Shown here piece by piece: positions 1 to 9,754 of a stretch of DNA of 64,000 nt; position 1 is the first letter of the stretch; every line of letters starts with the position of its first letter. The notes beneath the pieces were generated by a model. That model worked only from the letters and a program-made list of their open reading frames with translations, made no database searches and was not told where the DNA came from. Source of the stretch: Arctopsyche grandis (lineage: Eukaryota > Arthropoda > Insecta > Trichoptera > Hydropsychidae); the NCBI RefSeq assembly GCF_051622035.1, contig NC_135357.1:34313191-34377190 (forward strand). Reading direction: 5' to 3'. The position numbers were made by a program, and so were the translations under genes.

Positions 1-158
1 TCACGAAAAAACTGGTAACACCCAAAAATTAAAAATTGGTCGAATTTTTGAGTGACTAATTTTCGGGTGTGACCAGTTTTAGTGTGACGGGTGATCACGT
101 GTGACCGATCTAGAGCGACCGGTTGTCTTGTGACTGGTTCACATATGACTAGTCCGTT
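1..158. repeat. Fragment of a GTGACC-rich foldback repeat family
   Basis: This stretch is built from short GTGACC/GGTCAC-type words and ends with a segment close to the ends of two other copies in the window (11879-11982 and 17018-17170). Those copies end in GGTTCGGTGATTACTAGTC or its complement. This copy lacks that outermost end and runs off the left edge, so it is partial. The class is unknown; foldback MITE is the best description. Confidence 0.5.
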
Positions 159-800
159 TACCACAAATATATGGCACAAAAAGAAATTATTCAACTTTAA
201 TTAAATGTATTCAATATTAAATAAATTATTCCAACATTCAACAAATATATTGCACATGAGATATTTTATTATCACTAGAATTAATTTTTTACACTTTAAA
301 ATCATTGAATCACACTAAGTCTGCTTCCATTTTTCTAATTAAAATTATTTTTTTGCGATGTATACTTATACTAGGCTTGTTTTTATTTGTGACAAAACCA
401 ATTTTTTATTTTTCTATATATTTTTTACCTCAGTTGTATTTTTTTCTTATAAAATTAGTTAGAAGTTCATTGTCCGTAGTGAATACTATCTAAAAGAAAG
501 CTCTATTATATTTATAAACATTTGAAAATGTATCATTTTAAAATATCAGCATAAACAAAACTTTTTTTCTTAAATTACATTAAATAAGTTGACTTTATGA
601 AAATTTTTAGTTGACATATTAATGTTATTTGAAGAAAAAAAACTTTCTCTAAAACAATCAACATTTTCCATAATAGAGCTGCAGACTCGGCTCCAAATTT
701 TCTTACAATCTAACACGGAATTGCGTTTTCAATCATTATATCATAATTTTTTTAAACAAAAAATGTTCATTCTGATAATCTACTTTCGAAACATTGGTAT
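159..800. other. AT-rich stretch without a recognised gene
   Basis: It is AT-rich throughout. Two reading frames of about 60 codons here are rich in Leu, Phe and Ile and resemble no family I know; they look like chance frames in AT-rich DNA. I see no repeat shared with the rest of the window. Confidence 0.5.
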
Positions 801-1155
801 TGTTGCGTAGGGGTGAGTTCAGGATCCAAATGAAAGGCCAAAATCACTTCACAGCATTTATTCAACAATTTGGGAAGTCCACACGGAACCACCGCTGACT
901 CCAGAATAGCTGGTCTACCGTGTGTACCTCATTATAAAGGACAAGTTGCACAGCACAGCTTCGCCGATCCGTTTGTGTGTTTATTGTCTAGGCACAAAAA
1001 GATCTACCCGGGCGAATCTAATGTTTACGCAAGAACTCGCTCAGGTCTGTGGGAACTCCAGCGTATCCTTTGTTCGGGCAGTAATCTGGGGTCTCTATTG
1101 TTCACCGACGAATCCACTTAGACAGTGGATACTCTCTCTCAAGATGGACATTACA
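801..1155 (+). mobile_element. Solo LTR, family 1 (TGTTGCG...TTACA)
   Basis: The element starts TGTTGCGTAGGGGTG and ends in TTACA, in the TG...CA style of retrovirus-like LTRs. It matches copies at 23871-25334 (interrupted), 34762-35115 and 37031 to about 37400. No internal coding part lies next to it, so it is a solo LTR left by recombination between two LTRs. The superfamily cannot be set from an LTR alone. The 4-bp ATAT duplications around two other copies fit gypsy- or BEL-like elements. Confidence 0.6.
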
Positions 1156-1254
1156 ATAGGCTAGTAGCAGTTGATATTCTTGATATAAAATAATAATCGA
1201 TGTCAAAATAATATATGGCCAACAGGAGTACAATTGTAAACGCAAAAATTTCTG

Positions 1255-1385
1255 GATAATATCATGTAGTTTTTAATATTAAACTTTAAAATTCAGCGAA
1301 CATGCCATTTTTCCTTAATTATTTTTTGTCTTGAAACTCATTTATACAACTCAATATTATTCGAAATAAATACATACGTATATAT
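1255..1385 (+). repeat. Upstream part of the zinc-finger duplication unit (gene A copy)
   Basis: This segment is clearly similar to 6468-6595 upstream of gene B, for example in the words TTTTTAATATTAAACTTTAA and CATTTATACAACTCAA. In B the segment runs straight into sequence that matches 2586-2655 here. Everything between (LTR fragment and SINE, about 1390-2440) was therefore added at gene A, or removed at B. It marks how far 5' the segmental duplication reaches. Confidence 0.65.
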
Positions 1386-1392
1386 GTATGAA

Positions 1393-1820
1393 TATAGCAC
1401 AACTTGTGCTACTCCGAATCAAAACCAGTGATCTCATATATTTCACAACAATACACAAGTCTTACGATGGCATCATCATCGCTCCTGTACAAAAATGCAG
1501 AACTAATCTCGATCTATACTACTCGAGGGCAACGACCCAGCAGAACTAATCTCGCCTGGAATTATCTTCGCTACTCTAGGGCAACGTCCACTTTGACTAT
1601 TCCAGAAGAAAGAGTTCATCGCTTGATCGTAAAACGAACGAAATCCAGACGTGATGTCATCATGCAACTACGACACTTGACCTGAAGACCTCGACCCCGT
1701 AGGAATCTTCCAGAACGTGATCTCACCAGCCGAGCTACGCGTTGCACAATCAACAAAGTATTTAAACTGACGCACCCGGTTCAGACGCCCGTGTGAATAT
1801 CTGGAGTTCAGCCAGCTTAC
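1393..1820 (+). mobile_element. LTR fragment, family 2
   Basis: The segment matches, in reverse orientation, parts of the LTR at 61017-61551 (for example around GAAGACCTCGACCCCGT) and the related copy at about 62440-63040. It begins with ATATAGCACAACTTGTG, near the end of that LTR. It is a degraded fossil with no coding region. Confidence 0.55.
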
Positions 1821-2029
1821 ATCTCAGCAGTTTGGCTTAATGGTAGCGTATATATTTAGCACCACTGAGGTCGAAAGTTCGAGTCCTCGTCAAACTGCTA
1901 GTTAGGTTTGGGGGTTTTGAAACGGTTCCTGAAAATTGGTATTAGATCATTTCTTGTTGTCACAAAATCTGTGTGTATAATTTGTAAAAATTATGCACAG
2001 TAATCTGAAATATATAGATATCTCTATAG

Positions 2030-2134
2030 CAGTGGGGGATACAAGAGGAACAGCCTGTTCCTCTTGTATCCTTCTCGTGCACATTAAGTAAGACTGTACG
2101 ACAAAAAGAGAGAGAATTTCAGCGCACGCCACTG
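2030..2134. mobile_element. hAT-type MITE inserted in SINE copy 1
   Basis: The element starts CAGTGG and ends CCACTG. It is flanked by a perfect 8-bp direct repeat, CTCTATAG, at 2022-2029 and 2135-2142. TIRs of this type with 8-bp target duplications are the hAT signature. Related copies lie at 10689-10839 and 20926-21097. It is non-coding, with internal complementarity around AAGAGGAACAG. Confidence 0.75.
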
Positions 2135-2271
2135 CTCTATAGACATCTCTATAATTTCGTGTTTATTATACATATATATAAGAATTGTACACAAAAATCT
2201 ATAAATAATCCATATATGTCTCTATGATTATTATTTCTGTAATGATTAATTGTTATATGCTATGTATTCTG

Positions 2272-2275
<4 letters not shown>

Positions 2276-2342
<67 letters not shown>
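2276..2342. repeat. (TA)n microsatellite
   Basis: About 33 TA dinucleotides in a row. The related SINE copy at 58289-58770 has only a short bridge at this point, so the array expanded after insertion. The Ile/Tyr-repeat reading frames crossing it on the minus strand are artefacts. Confidence 0.95.
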
Positions 2343-2345
<3 letters not shown>

Positions 2346-2808
2346 TGTATTTCTGACCATTATCGTACACTCGTCGCATTGGAGCGATCTGTAATGACGA
2401 GTGTATATTGATTGTAACAATAAAATAAAATCTCCGAAACTGCACAACTTGCTTCTTCGTACATACTATTACTATTGTAACAACTGGACATTAATAAAAG
2501 ATCCTCTTACAAACACAAACAGTATTTTCTTAGACTGGGATTAGGTTAGGTAAGGTTAACACATCTGTCCCGCGTACTACACATATTTAGTATCAAATCT
2601 AAAATTTGAAACTAATATGTTGAAAAGCTTATTCCTCCCTTCTGCCAATATCATAAATAAATATGACATTATTACTAAAATTTGACAATACAACGGCATG
2701 GTTATAATTTTTTTTAAATTTAGACCATAATTTTGAGACATCATCTGACAGTTCAGTGTTGTTCGAATTTACTTTATCAGTTCCGTGTTTAGAACATTTG
2801 GGGTTATT

Positions 2809-4868
2809 ATGGAATGTAGACTTTGTCTCTGTTCTACTCCAGTTGAGTCCTCCGTCTCCATCCATCACAGTCTTCATCCACTGGTTCATCGAATTTGGGA
2901 CTGCTGTCAACTGCAAGTTCGTCACACTTACTTCAACCTATTACTCAAACTTCCTCCGCATTACATTATTTTATTATTATAATGCATTATTTTACAGGTT
3001 CGAAATGATGACAATTTGCCAAATTTCATATGTCGTTCGTGTGAAAGCAAACTCGAAATGTTAAACAACTTTAAAAGCATTTGCATTCATAATGACGAAA
3101 CGCGGAAGTTAGCCAAATGTTTGGTCATCAAATCGGAAGAAGTTATTCTGGAAGACTTGATGTGGGAAAATGAGATTGATAATGATTCATTACCAAATGT
3201 TTGTAATTCCTCTGCAATCAATGAGGCTAGTAAATGGAAATCGAATGCTTCAAAACAAGGCGACTTAATAGAAAATGGAGCTTCACTGGTATAGTGTATT
3301 TTCATATTGTGAAAATATTTAGTACGTGTTAAAATGTATAAAATTATTTCATTTTACAGGTGCATGAGAGAGAAATTTGTTCAAGTAACAACGATATTTC
3401 ACTCGTAGAACTTCCGTCCACGAATACTTTATATAATATTAAATCTTATAATTCTGAATGCAAATCAAGACCTCTCGTAAAAGAGTCCACAGTATACGAA
3501 TGTAGCATTTGTTCAAAATCACTTAGTTCTAAATCTAGTTATAACAGCCATCGAAAAACCCACCTTAAGCATAAACCGTACAAGTGTGACATTTGTTTGA
3601 AATCATTTACTGATAAATTTGTCCATGCAAGACATTTAGAAATTCACGCAGGGATAAAACCCTACAATTGTGATGTATGTTCAAAAACATTTACTACCAA
3701 AAATAAGCTTATAGAACATGGCAATTCTCACAGTGGACTAAGACCATACGAATGCGAAATCTGTTTAAGATCATATACTATGAAACGTAGCCTTGTACAA
3801 CATTCAAAATGTCACACTGAGAATAAGCGTTACGAGTGTGACATTTGTTTGAAATCATTTACTAGTAAATATGTCCATGCAAGACATTTAAAAAGTCACA
3901 CCGGGATAAAACCCTACACTTGTGATGTATGTTTAAAAACATTTGTCAGCAAATATATGCTCATAGAACACACCAATTCTCACAGTGGCGTAAAACCATA
4001 TGAATGCAAAATCTGTTTAAAATCATATTCTAGGAAACGCAGCTTTGTACTACATTCGAAATCTCACACCGTAAGGGAAAGACCTTACCAATGTGATATT
4101 TGTTCAAAATCATATCTTACTAAACTCAACCTTGTAGAACATATTAATTCTCACACTGGGATAAAACCACACGAATGCGAAATATGTTTGAAATCATTCA
4201 ATTCCAAAGGTTATCTCACGGTGCATCTGAAATGCCACACTGGGGAAAAACATCACGAATGTGGCATCTGTCTGAAATCGTTTGCTACTAATCGTTCCCT
4301 TCGGGAACATGTTAAAATTCACAGTGGGGTAAAACCATTCAAATGCGGCGTATGCTTGAAATCGTTCAGAAGTCGTTCACAGATTTTGATACATAAGAGA
4401 TTTCACACGAGGGAAAAACCGTACCGATGTGACATTTGTTTAAAATCGTTCATTACTAAAGCTGCCCTTGCTATACATATTGATTCTCATAGTGGGATAA
4501 AACGCCACAAATGCAATGTGTGTTTAAAATCGTTCGCTAATCGATCGTATCTGCCGAGTCATATGAAATTACACACGGAGGAAAAACACTACCAATGTGA
4601 TATCTGTTTAAAATCGTTCATCACTAAATCTGCCCTTGCTATACATATTACTTCTCATAGTGGGAAAAAACCCAACAAATGCATTGTGTGTTTAAAGTCT
4701 TTTACGTCTAAATACTATATGCTGAAGCATGTAAAAAATCACAATAGGGAAAAACCATTCAAATGCGAAACATGTTTGCAGTCGTTTAAACACCGATCTC
4801 ATCTTTCAAGTCACATGAAATCTCACAGTGACGAAAAATCGTACAAATTAGCCATTGAAAAGGATTAG
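2809..4868 (+). CDS. ZAD C2H2 zinc-finger protein, gene A (16 fingers)
   Basis: Likely a nuclear DNA-binding regulator; its target is unknown. Exons are 2809-2916, 2998-3288 and 3360-4868, all joined in phase 0, giving 635 codons. The ZAD lies at residues 1 to about 60, with Cys3/Cys6 from exon 1 (CRLC) and Cys48/Cys51 (CRSC) after LPNFI from exon 2. ZADs usually mediate dimerisation. Exon 3 encodes 16 canonical C2H2 fingers (residues about 179-628) of the form YxCxICLKSF...H...H, joined by TGEKP-like linkers such as HTGIKP. The donor at 2917 (CAA|gttcgt) is weak; the same site in C and D is better. The last residues (LAIEKD and stop) come from the junction with an inserted SINE. Finger relics continue beyond that SINE at 6078-6222, so the protein is shortened at its C-terminus. 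It is the most intact member of the array, but I cannot tell from sequence whether it is expressed. Confidence 0.8.
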
Positions 4869-4929
4869 CCAGCAGTATGGCTCATTGGTTGCTTTTATGT
4901 TTAGCACCAAGAGATTATTGGGTTCGATC

Positions 4930-5730
4930 CATAGATATAGAATACATAGATACGCCCTGACGCTCTAAGCCGATCACCCTTTTGATGCATGCATACTCTC
5001 TCTCGGTAGCTAGTTAGCTTCCAAGTCGGAAGGTCGATTGACGTTTTTCGAAAATGCCAACGTATTCAGTGAAATTGTGTTACAATTACTCAAGAAAACA
5101 TAAAAAGGCGGATGGCATCACATATCATAAGTAAGAATAAATATATAATGTCTTCAATTATAGTAGTATTTTAACATATAATGAAATATCGGCGCGATGT
5201 ATGTAGTGTTGTATGCAGTGATTGAACAGCGGTCGACAACCTCTGCCACAGATGTCTCTAAATGCACACGTATATCTTGTTGGCACTGAAGGAAATTCAG
5301 AAATCGACATTAAGTTTAAAACTACAAACAATGAACTAAATATTAAAGTGTCAGCTTTAAAATTGATCCTTGTGGAAGTTACTAATGTTTAAATATTGTA
5401 ATAGTTAATTATGGTTTTATTATAGTAACATACATTTGTAGTTTAATATAGGGTGTAAAGCTAAATATTTTTTTCTTAATATGGCTTTATTAGTTTGGTT
5501 TACTGTCACGCGGAGTGTCCAATAAAATAAAGTTATAAATAAAATAAAACTTCAGTGCATGTACATATGTATGGACATAAACTGGTTGCTGACCACTGAC
5601 GATCGCTGCGTCGACCTTTTATTTCACCACTTCCCCGCTAGTTAAACCCCCCGCACCTCTCAGTTGGTGGCGACAACATCTCCGACCAAAAGTGTTCGTA
5701 ATGGCTTATCTAGGTTATTCTATATCTATG
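4930..5730 (+). mobile_element. P-element-like DNA transposon inside SINE copy 2
   Basis: The 801-bp insert has terminal inverted repeats. The left end is CATAGATATAGAATACATAG, and the complement of the right end is CATAGATATAGAATAACCTA, with weaker similarity to about 28 bp. It is flanked by an 8-bp direct repeat GTTCGATC (4922-4929 and 5731-5738); a few bases of slippage in the boundary are possible. CA...TG ends, 8-bp duplications and a THAP exon together point to the P superfamily. Internally I see a THAP exon (5054-5130) and a possible last exon (5252-5392, 46 codons after a CAG acceptor), followed by CCAATAAAATAAAG, a plausible polyA signal. At 0.8 kb it is a deleted, non-autonomous copy. 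Confidence 0.75.
5054..5130 (+). pseudogene. THAP-domain first exon of the P-like transposase
   Basis: The start MPTYSVKLCYNYSRKHKK... is followed by GITYHK, then a GTAAGA donor at 5131. THAP zinc domains begin MPxxC-x4-C-x-N and contain a (V/I)(S/T)(F/Y)HK motif about 20 residues later. Cys9, Asn11 and the HK motif are present. The first zinc ligand (position 5) is Ser, which should prevent zinc binding. THAP is the DNA-binding domain of P-element transposase. The rest of the domain (C-x2-H) is not seen before the donor and may have been deleted. Confidence 0.65.
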
Positions 5731-6077
5731 GTTCGATCCCGGGTTAGATTTAGAATATTTGTGAGTCCATGTCGATCGTTTCTTACCAGAGTGTTTTCAA
5801 TTTTATCTGATCATTATTGAAACGGTTCCTCAAAAATCATCTTACCTGCTGTCACAAATCTTCTGTATTTATTGTATGAACAATTTCTAAAAATGTATGT
5901 ATGTACAAGTCTAAATCTATACATGTCTCAGTGGAGTAGTTAATTAATTCAGCTTTTCGGAATACAGTGATTTATGTAATAAAAATGCTGCATTATTTGT
6001 AATTAATTGTCTTGGCAGGCGCATTGGGGTCTTCTTGTCAAGCCTTCCTGGTATATATCTATGTAAAATAAATAAAT

Positions 6078-6222
6078 AAAATGTGACATTTGTTTAAAAT
6101 CATTTGATCACCAGCACTACATCCTTAGACATATAAAATCTCATATTGAGAGAACTGTAAAAATGTGATTTTATTCAAAATCATTTAAATACCTGTTTCG
6201 TTTCACATTGAAAAAAATTCGG
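6078..6222 (+). pseudogene. Relic fingers cut off from gene A
   Basis: Directly after the SINE tail the frame reads KCDICLKSF, then a finger with RHIKSH, then stops, with a more degraded finger behind. The same text (SHIEKTVKM then stop) follows the ends of genes B and C. These were C-terminal fingers of the founder gene, separated from gene A by the SINE. Confidence 0.7.
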
Positions 6223-6470
6223 ATGTGACCAACCCATGACTTTGTGTATTTGAGGAATATAAGGTCACAAAACAAAATTTGATAATTAAACGTACATACA
6301 CGTTCACACTAGGGTTTCTGAAAACCCGGGTTTTCAAAAACCGACGGATCCGGGTTCTTCTCACTCGCTCATTTTCTATAGCCTCACTATGGCACTGAAT
6401 ATCGCTGTACATATGTATATATCGAAAAATAACATGTAACTCCATTGAAAACGCATAAGTTTCCTAATAA
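6205..6470. repeat. Repeat shared with 37495-37630 (reverse orientation)
   Basis: The first ~100 bp, containing AAATTCGGATGTGACCAACC and GTATTTGAGGAATATAAGG, reappear reverse-complemented at 37495-37630. The remainder contains short palindromic words (AAAACCCGGGTTTT). No coding capacity. Class unknown. Confidence 0.45.
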
Positions 6471-6660
6471 TACCATGTAGTTTTTAATATTAAACTTTAA
6501 AATTCGGCAGACATGTAATTTCTCCTTAATCATTTTTTGTGTTGAAACTCATTTATACAACTCAACATTATTCGAACATTAAATACATGTTAAGTTCCAA
6601 ATCTAAAATTTGCAAGGAAATTGTTGAATCGCTGAATCCTCCCTTCTGTCAATATCATAA

Positions 6661-7026
6661 ACTAGTGTTGTGCCCGTTGATTTCAACGGATGGTTTCGAA
6701 AAGGAATTTAAACGAATAAAAATAAAGTTAAAGAAATAGAAACGACTGGTTTCGAAAAGAAATTGATGCACGAATTAGAAATTACGAACTACGAATTACG
6801 TTTTGTGCATCGCCGACGCCCTGACGCCTTTGCAACCAGCGCCCCCGATGCCTTCGGCACCCCGGGGCCTTCGCCCCTAGCGCCCTCGACGCCCCGGGGC
6901 CTTCGCCCCCAGCGCCTCCGACGCACCGAGGCCTTCGCTCCCAGCCCTCCCGACGCCCCCGGCGCCTCCGACCCCCTGGGACCAGCGCCCCCGGCTACTC
7001 CGAATCCCCGGGGAAATGAAAAAAAA
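6661..7026 (+). repeat. GC-rich interspersed repeat that replaced exon 1 of gene B
   Basis: It starts ACTAGTGTTGTGCCCGTTG and shares about 110 bp with 55478-55612 (GATGCACGAATTAGAAATTA). It continues as a GC-rich stretch of imperfect Pro/Ala-coding units with CGACGCC, CCCCGGGGCCTTCGCCC and similar words, and ends in A8. The flanks match gene A at 2655 and 3143, so about 490 bp holding the promoter-proximal region, ZAD exon and intron 1 were lost here. The class is uncertain; the GC-rich core recalls the Helitron-like element at 20266-20775. Confidence 0.6.
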
Positions 7027-8246
7027 TTAGTTATTCTGGATGACTTGATATGGGAAAATGAGATTGATATTGATTCGTTACCAAACGTTTGTAATTCCTC
7101 AGCAATCAATGAGGCTAGTAAATGGAAATCAAATGCTTCAAAACAAGGCGACTTAATAGAAAATGCAGATTCACTGGTATGGCGTGTTTTAATATTGTGA
7201 AAATATTTAGTACGTGTTAAAATATATTAAATTATTTCATTTTACAGGTGCATGGTAACGAAATTTGTTCGAGTAATAACGATATTTCATTTGAAAAGCT
7301 TCCGTCGACGAATACTTTATATAATATAAAATCTTACAATACGGAATGCAAGTCGAGACCTTTCATAAATGAATCCACATTTTACAAATGTCGCCCTTGT
7401 TCGAAATTATTTAATTCTATATCTAGTTATAACAGACATCTAAAAATTGACTGTGATCATAAGCGTGACGAGTGTGACATTAGTTTGAAATCATTTACTA
7501 GTAAATTTGTTCTTGCAGAACATTTAAAAAATCACACTGGGATAAAACCCTACACTTGTGATATATGTTTAAAAACATTTGTTAACAACTGTAGGCTTAC
7601 GGAACATAGCAATTCTCACAGTGGACTAAAACCATATGAATGCGAAATCTGTTTAAAATCATATAACATGAAAGCTAAACTTGTACAACATTTGAAATCT
7701 CACACTGAGGATAAGCGTTATGAGTGTGACATTTGTTTTAAATCATATACTAGTAAATCGGCCCTTACAAGACATTTAAATAATCACACCGGGATAAAAC
7801 CCTACGCTTGTTATATATGTTTAAAAACATTTGTTAGCAAATATAGTCTTACGGAACATACCATTTCTCACAGTGGACTAAAACCACATGAATGCGAAAT
7901 ATGTTTAAAATCATTCACTACCAGACGTTATTTGTTGATACATCTGAAATGCCACACTGGGGAAAAACGTTACGAATGTGGCATTTGTCTGAAATCGTTT
8001 TGTAGTAAACAATCCCTTGATAAACATATTATAAATCACAGTGAAGTAAGACCATTCAAATGCGAAATATGTTTAAAATCATTCGCTACCAAAAGTTATT
8101 TCATGGTACATCTGAAATGCCAGACTGGGGAAAAACGTTACGAATGTGGCATTTGTCTGAAATCGTTATCTAGTAAAGACTGCCTTGTGAAACATATTAA
8201 AATTCACAGTGCATTAAAACCATTAAAATGGTTTAATGCACTGTGA
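6766..8246 (+). CDS. Chimeric, ZAD-less zinc-finger gene B (damaged paralogue)
   Basis: The linker exon survives from about 7027 to 7176 (VILDDLIWENEID...), then intron 7177-7247, then finger exon 7248-8246 (332 codons). ZAD exon 1 is gone. An ATG at 6766 in the inserted repeat opens a frame that runs through a Pro/Ala-rich stretch straight into the linker exon, in phase with the downstream splice. A 469-residue chimeric protein is therefore possible. Of ten fingers, the first ends in Cys instead of His, the second has Ser for its second Cys, and the ninth has Gln for its last His. The frame ends in SALKPLKWFNAL, created by a local inverted duplication. A polyA signal AATAAA lies at 8470. It may be a young pseudogene or an exonised gene; transcripts would decide. 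Confidence 0.55.
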
Positions 8247-8285
8247 ATTTTAAATTCACAGTGCATAAAAACCATTAAAATGTTT
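8198..8285. repeat. Local inverted duplication (hairpin) at the end of gene B
   Basis: AATTCACAGTGCATTAAA is followed, after a short spacer, by its complement TTTAATGCACTGTGAATT. The forward text then starts again (AAATTCACAGTGCATAAAAA). Genes C and D have this text once. The pattern is that of a template-switch event, and it creates the present stop codon of gene B. Confidence 0.75.
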
Positions 8286-8599
8286 AAAATCATTCAAAGT
8301 AGACATATGATATCTCACATTGAGAAAACCGTAAAAATGTGATTTTTTTCAAAATCATTTCAATATCATCTTTTGTTTCACATCGAAAAAAAGTCAAACA
8401 AATCTTGTATTTAAAATGTAAAAAATTATTGTGGGACATTTTAATTCTTATTACGGGAAAATTATTTGTAATAAATTTTACATCTTAAGACATATTTTTA
8501 TTTTAAATTTAAAAACATGACAATATTTGGAAAATGTAAAATGCTTTATATTGCAAATCTTGTTTATATAAGTATTTAAGTTGTAAATATATATAAGTA

Positions 8600-8980
8600 T
8601 TCCATTTGGGACTCGCTGTGATTTTATTTTTATTTATATTTTGTTTCATTTTATTTTACTTTTCCTTTTCTTTCTCTTAATGTACATTTTATGTACTATT
8701 TCTCTTTTGTTCAATATGAAACTAAGAATGTGATATTTGTATTTTATTTTTGATTCTTACACCTTTGTACATTTATTCTTTTTCTTATGTATTATTTTTT
8801 TTTTGTTTTCTGTTTTTTTTTTTAATTTTTTCATTTTATCATGTTTTCTGCTTTTACATTTTTGCTTTTTGTTTTATGTATTTTTTTTTTCTGTTTTTCA
8901 TAATCAAATGTAGGCCATTGTAGCGCATTAGGTTCTTCCTGTAATGCCACAATGGTCCAAAACTATGAAGAAAAAAAAGT
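8600..8980 (+). mobile_element. LINE 3' UTR and structured tail
   Basis: T-rich sequence ends in a stem-loop, GGCCATTGTAGCGCATTAGG paired with CCACAATGGTCC, followed by A-rich sequence. The same stem (GACCATTGTGGC...GCCACAATGGTC) ends the minus-strand LINE at 24004-24570. The copy interrupts the duplicated 3' flank of gene B: the text before 8596 and after 9350 is contiguous downstream of gene D. Confidence 0.6.
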
Positions 8981-8984
8981 TAGT

Positions 8985-9350
8985 AAATATTGAAGTTGTG
9001 GAGCATGTAAGAAACAAAACAGTCCTCCAGCTTCTTCATAAAAGAGAGAGCTTCTCGACACGGTGAAGCGCCGTAAGATGGAATATTTTGGCCACATTAT
9101 TCGCGGCCCCAAATATCGCCTTCTACAAACAATCATTGAAGGGAAAATAGAAGGAAAACGGTGGCTTGGGAGAAAGAAGCTCTCTTGGCTCCAGAACATC
9201 GGGTTATGAATGGGACTTGGTCTCGAAAAGTTATTTCGACTTGCCCATGATAGGGAAGAATTCGCACGGACCATAAACGATGTCTGTCCATGGTAGTCGC
9301 CTAAGTCCGAATTCGGATTCGGCATTAGAAGAAGAAGATTTAAGTTGTAC
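8985..9350 (+). mobile_element. 5'-truncated LINE, reverse transcriptase C-terminus
   Basis: One frame (with gaps) reads KRRKMEYFGHIIRGPKYRLL, then IIEGKIEGKRWLGRKKLSWL. This is the conserved C-terminal text of insect non-LTR reverse transcriptases of the RTE/craniofacial-development-protein-like type. The end TTCGGCATTAGAAGAAGAAG is a short-repeat tail of the RTE kind. Only about 0.35 kb remains, and the frame contains stops. Confidence 0.6.
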
Positions 9351-9754
9351 ATTAAAAAAAAATAATATTAAATATTTTATTTTTCGTTTCTCATTTTTTA
9401 CATTCATACCCCAAATAATACTTTTTTGTTTCTTTATTTCCTCTTCCTAATTTCTGGAGGTATTGGTGATTTTATAATGGTAATAGAGCAAAAAATGTGA
9501 AATTCGGTTCTGAATATTATCTCCAAAAATAATGATATAGAAGATAACAACAAAACAGAAGCAACTAACTTAATTTTTGACAGGGGTAGACTCGGGGCTT
9601 TTTTCCCAGGTAGAGTTCGTTCGCCGAGAAAGAAAAATTGGTTCAGTATGTGTGCTCATATGCACACAGATCTTCAGTTTGGCTGCGTTCAATAGCCAAG
9701 CAAAACAATTAATATTAAATGTTTACATGTGGAGTGCCATTACACAAACATTCT

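Larger units (their letters stand above)
1825..2440 (+). mobile_element. tRNA-derived SINE, copy 1
   Basis: The head (about 1825-1900) folds like a tRNA. An acceptor-like stem pairs AGCAGTTTG with CAAACTGCT, there is an A-box-like TGGCTTAATGG, and a B-box-like GTTCGAGTC. The body (about 1905-2270) and a tail with the stem ACTCGTC...GACGAGT, then AATAAAATAAAAT, also occur at 58289-58770. A related head and body occur at 4869-6077. The copy was later invaded by a hAT-type MITE (2030-2134), and a TA microsatellite expanded inside it (2276-2342). Confidence 0.7.
4869..6077 (+). mobile_element. SINE copy 2, interrupted by a P-like element
   Basis: A tRNA-like head (CAGCAGTATGGCTCATTGG, B-box GGTTCGATCC) is followed, after the insert at 4930-5730, by the SINE body (ATCTGATCATTATTGAAACGG). 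A different tail comes next: CGCATTGGGGTCTTCTTG, then AAAATAAATAAATAAA. It landed inside the finger exon of gene A. The reading frame now stops at the SINE head, and finger sequence resumes right after the A-rich tail at 6078. The exact 5' boundary is blurred by a small duplication of TTAGCC. Confidence 0.75.

Noticed and set aside
1825-1900. A functional tRNA gene with a 9-bp acceptor-like stem
   Set aside because: The anticodon arm and T stem do not fold properly, and the same head occurs in two other places joined to a common body and A-rich tail. It is a SINE head.
2253-2447. Minus-strand frames with long Ile-Tyr repeats
   Set aside because: They are translations of a (TA)n microsatellite.
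2756-3064. A 102-codon plus-strand frame overlapping the ZAD exon of gene A
   Set aside because: The ZAD is read in another frame (ATG 2809) and needs the intron at 2917. This frame has no domain.
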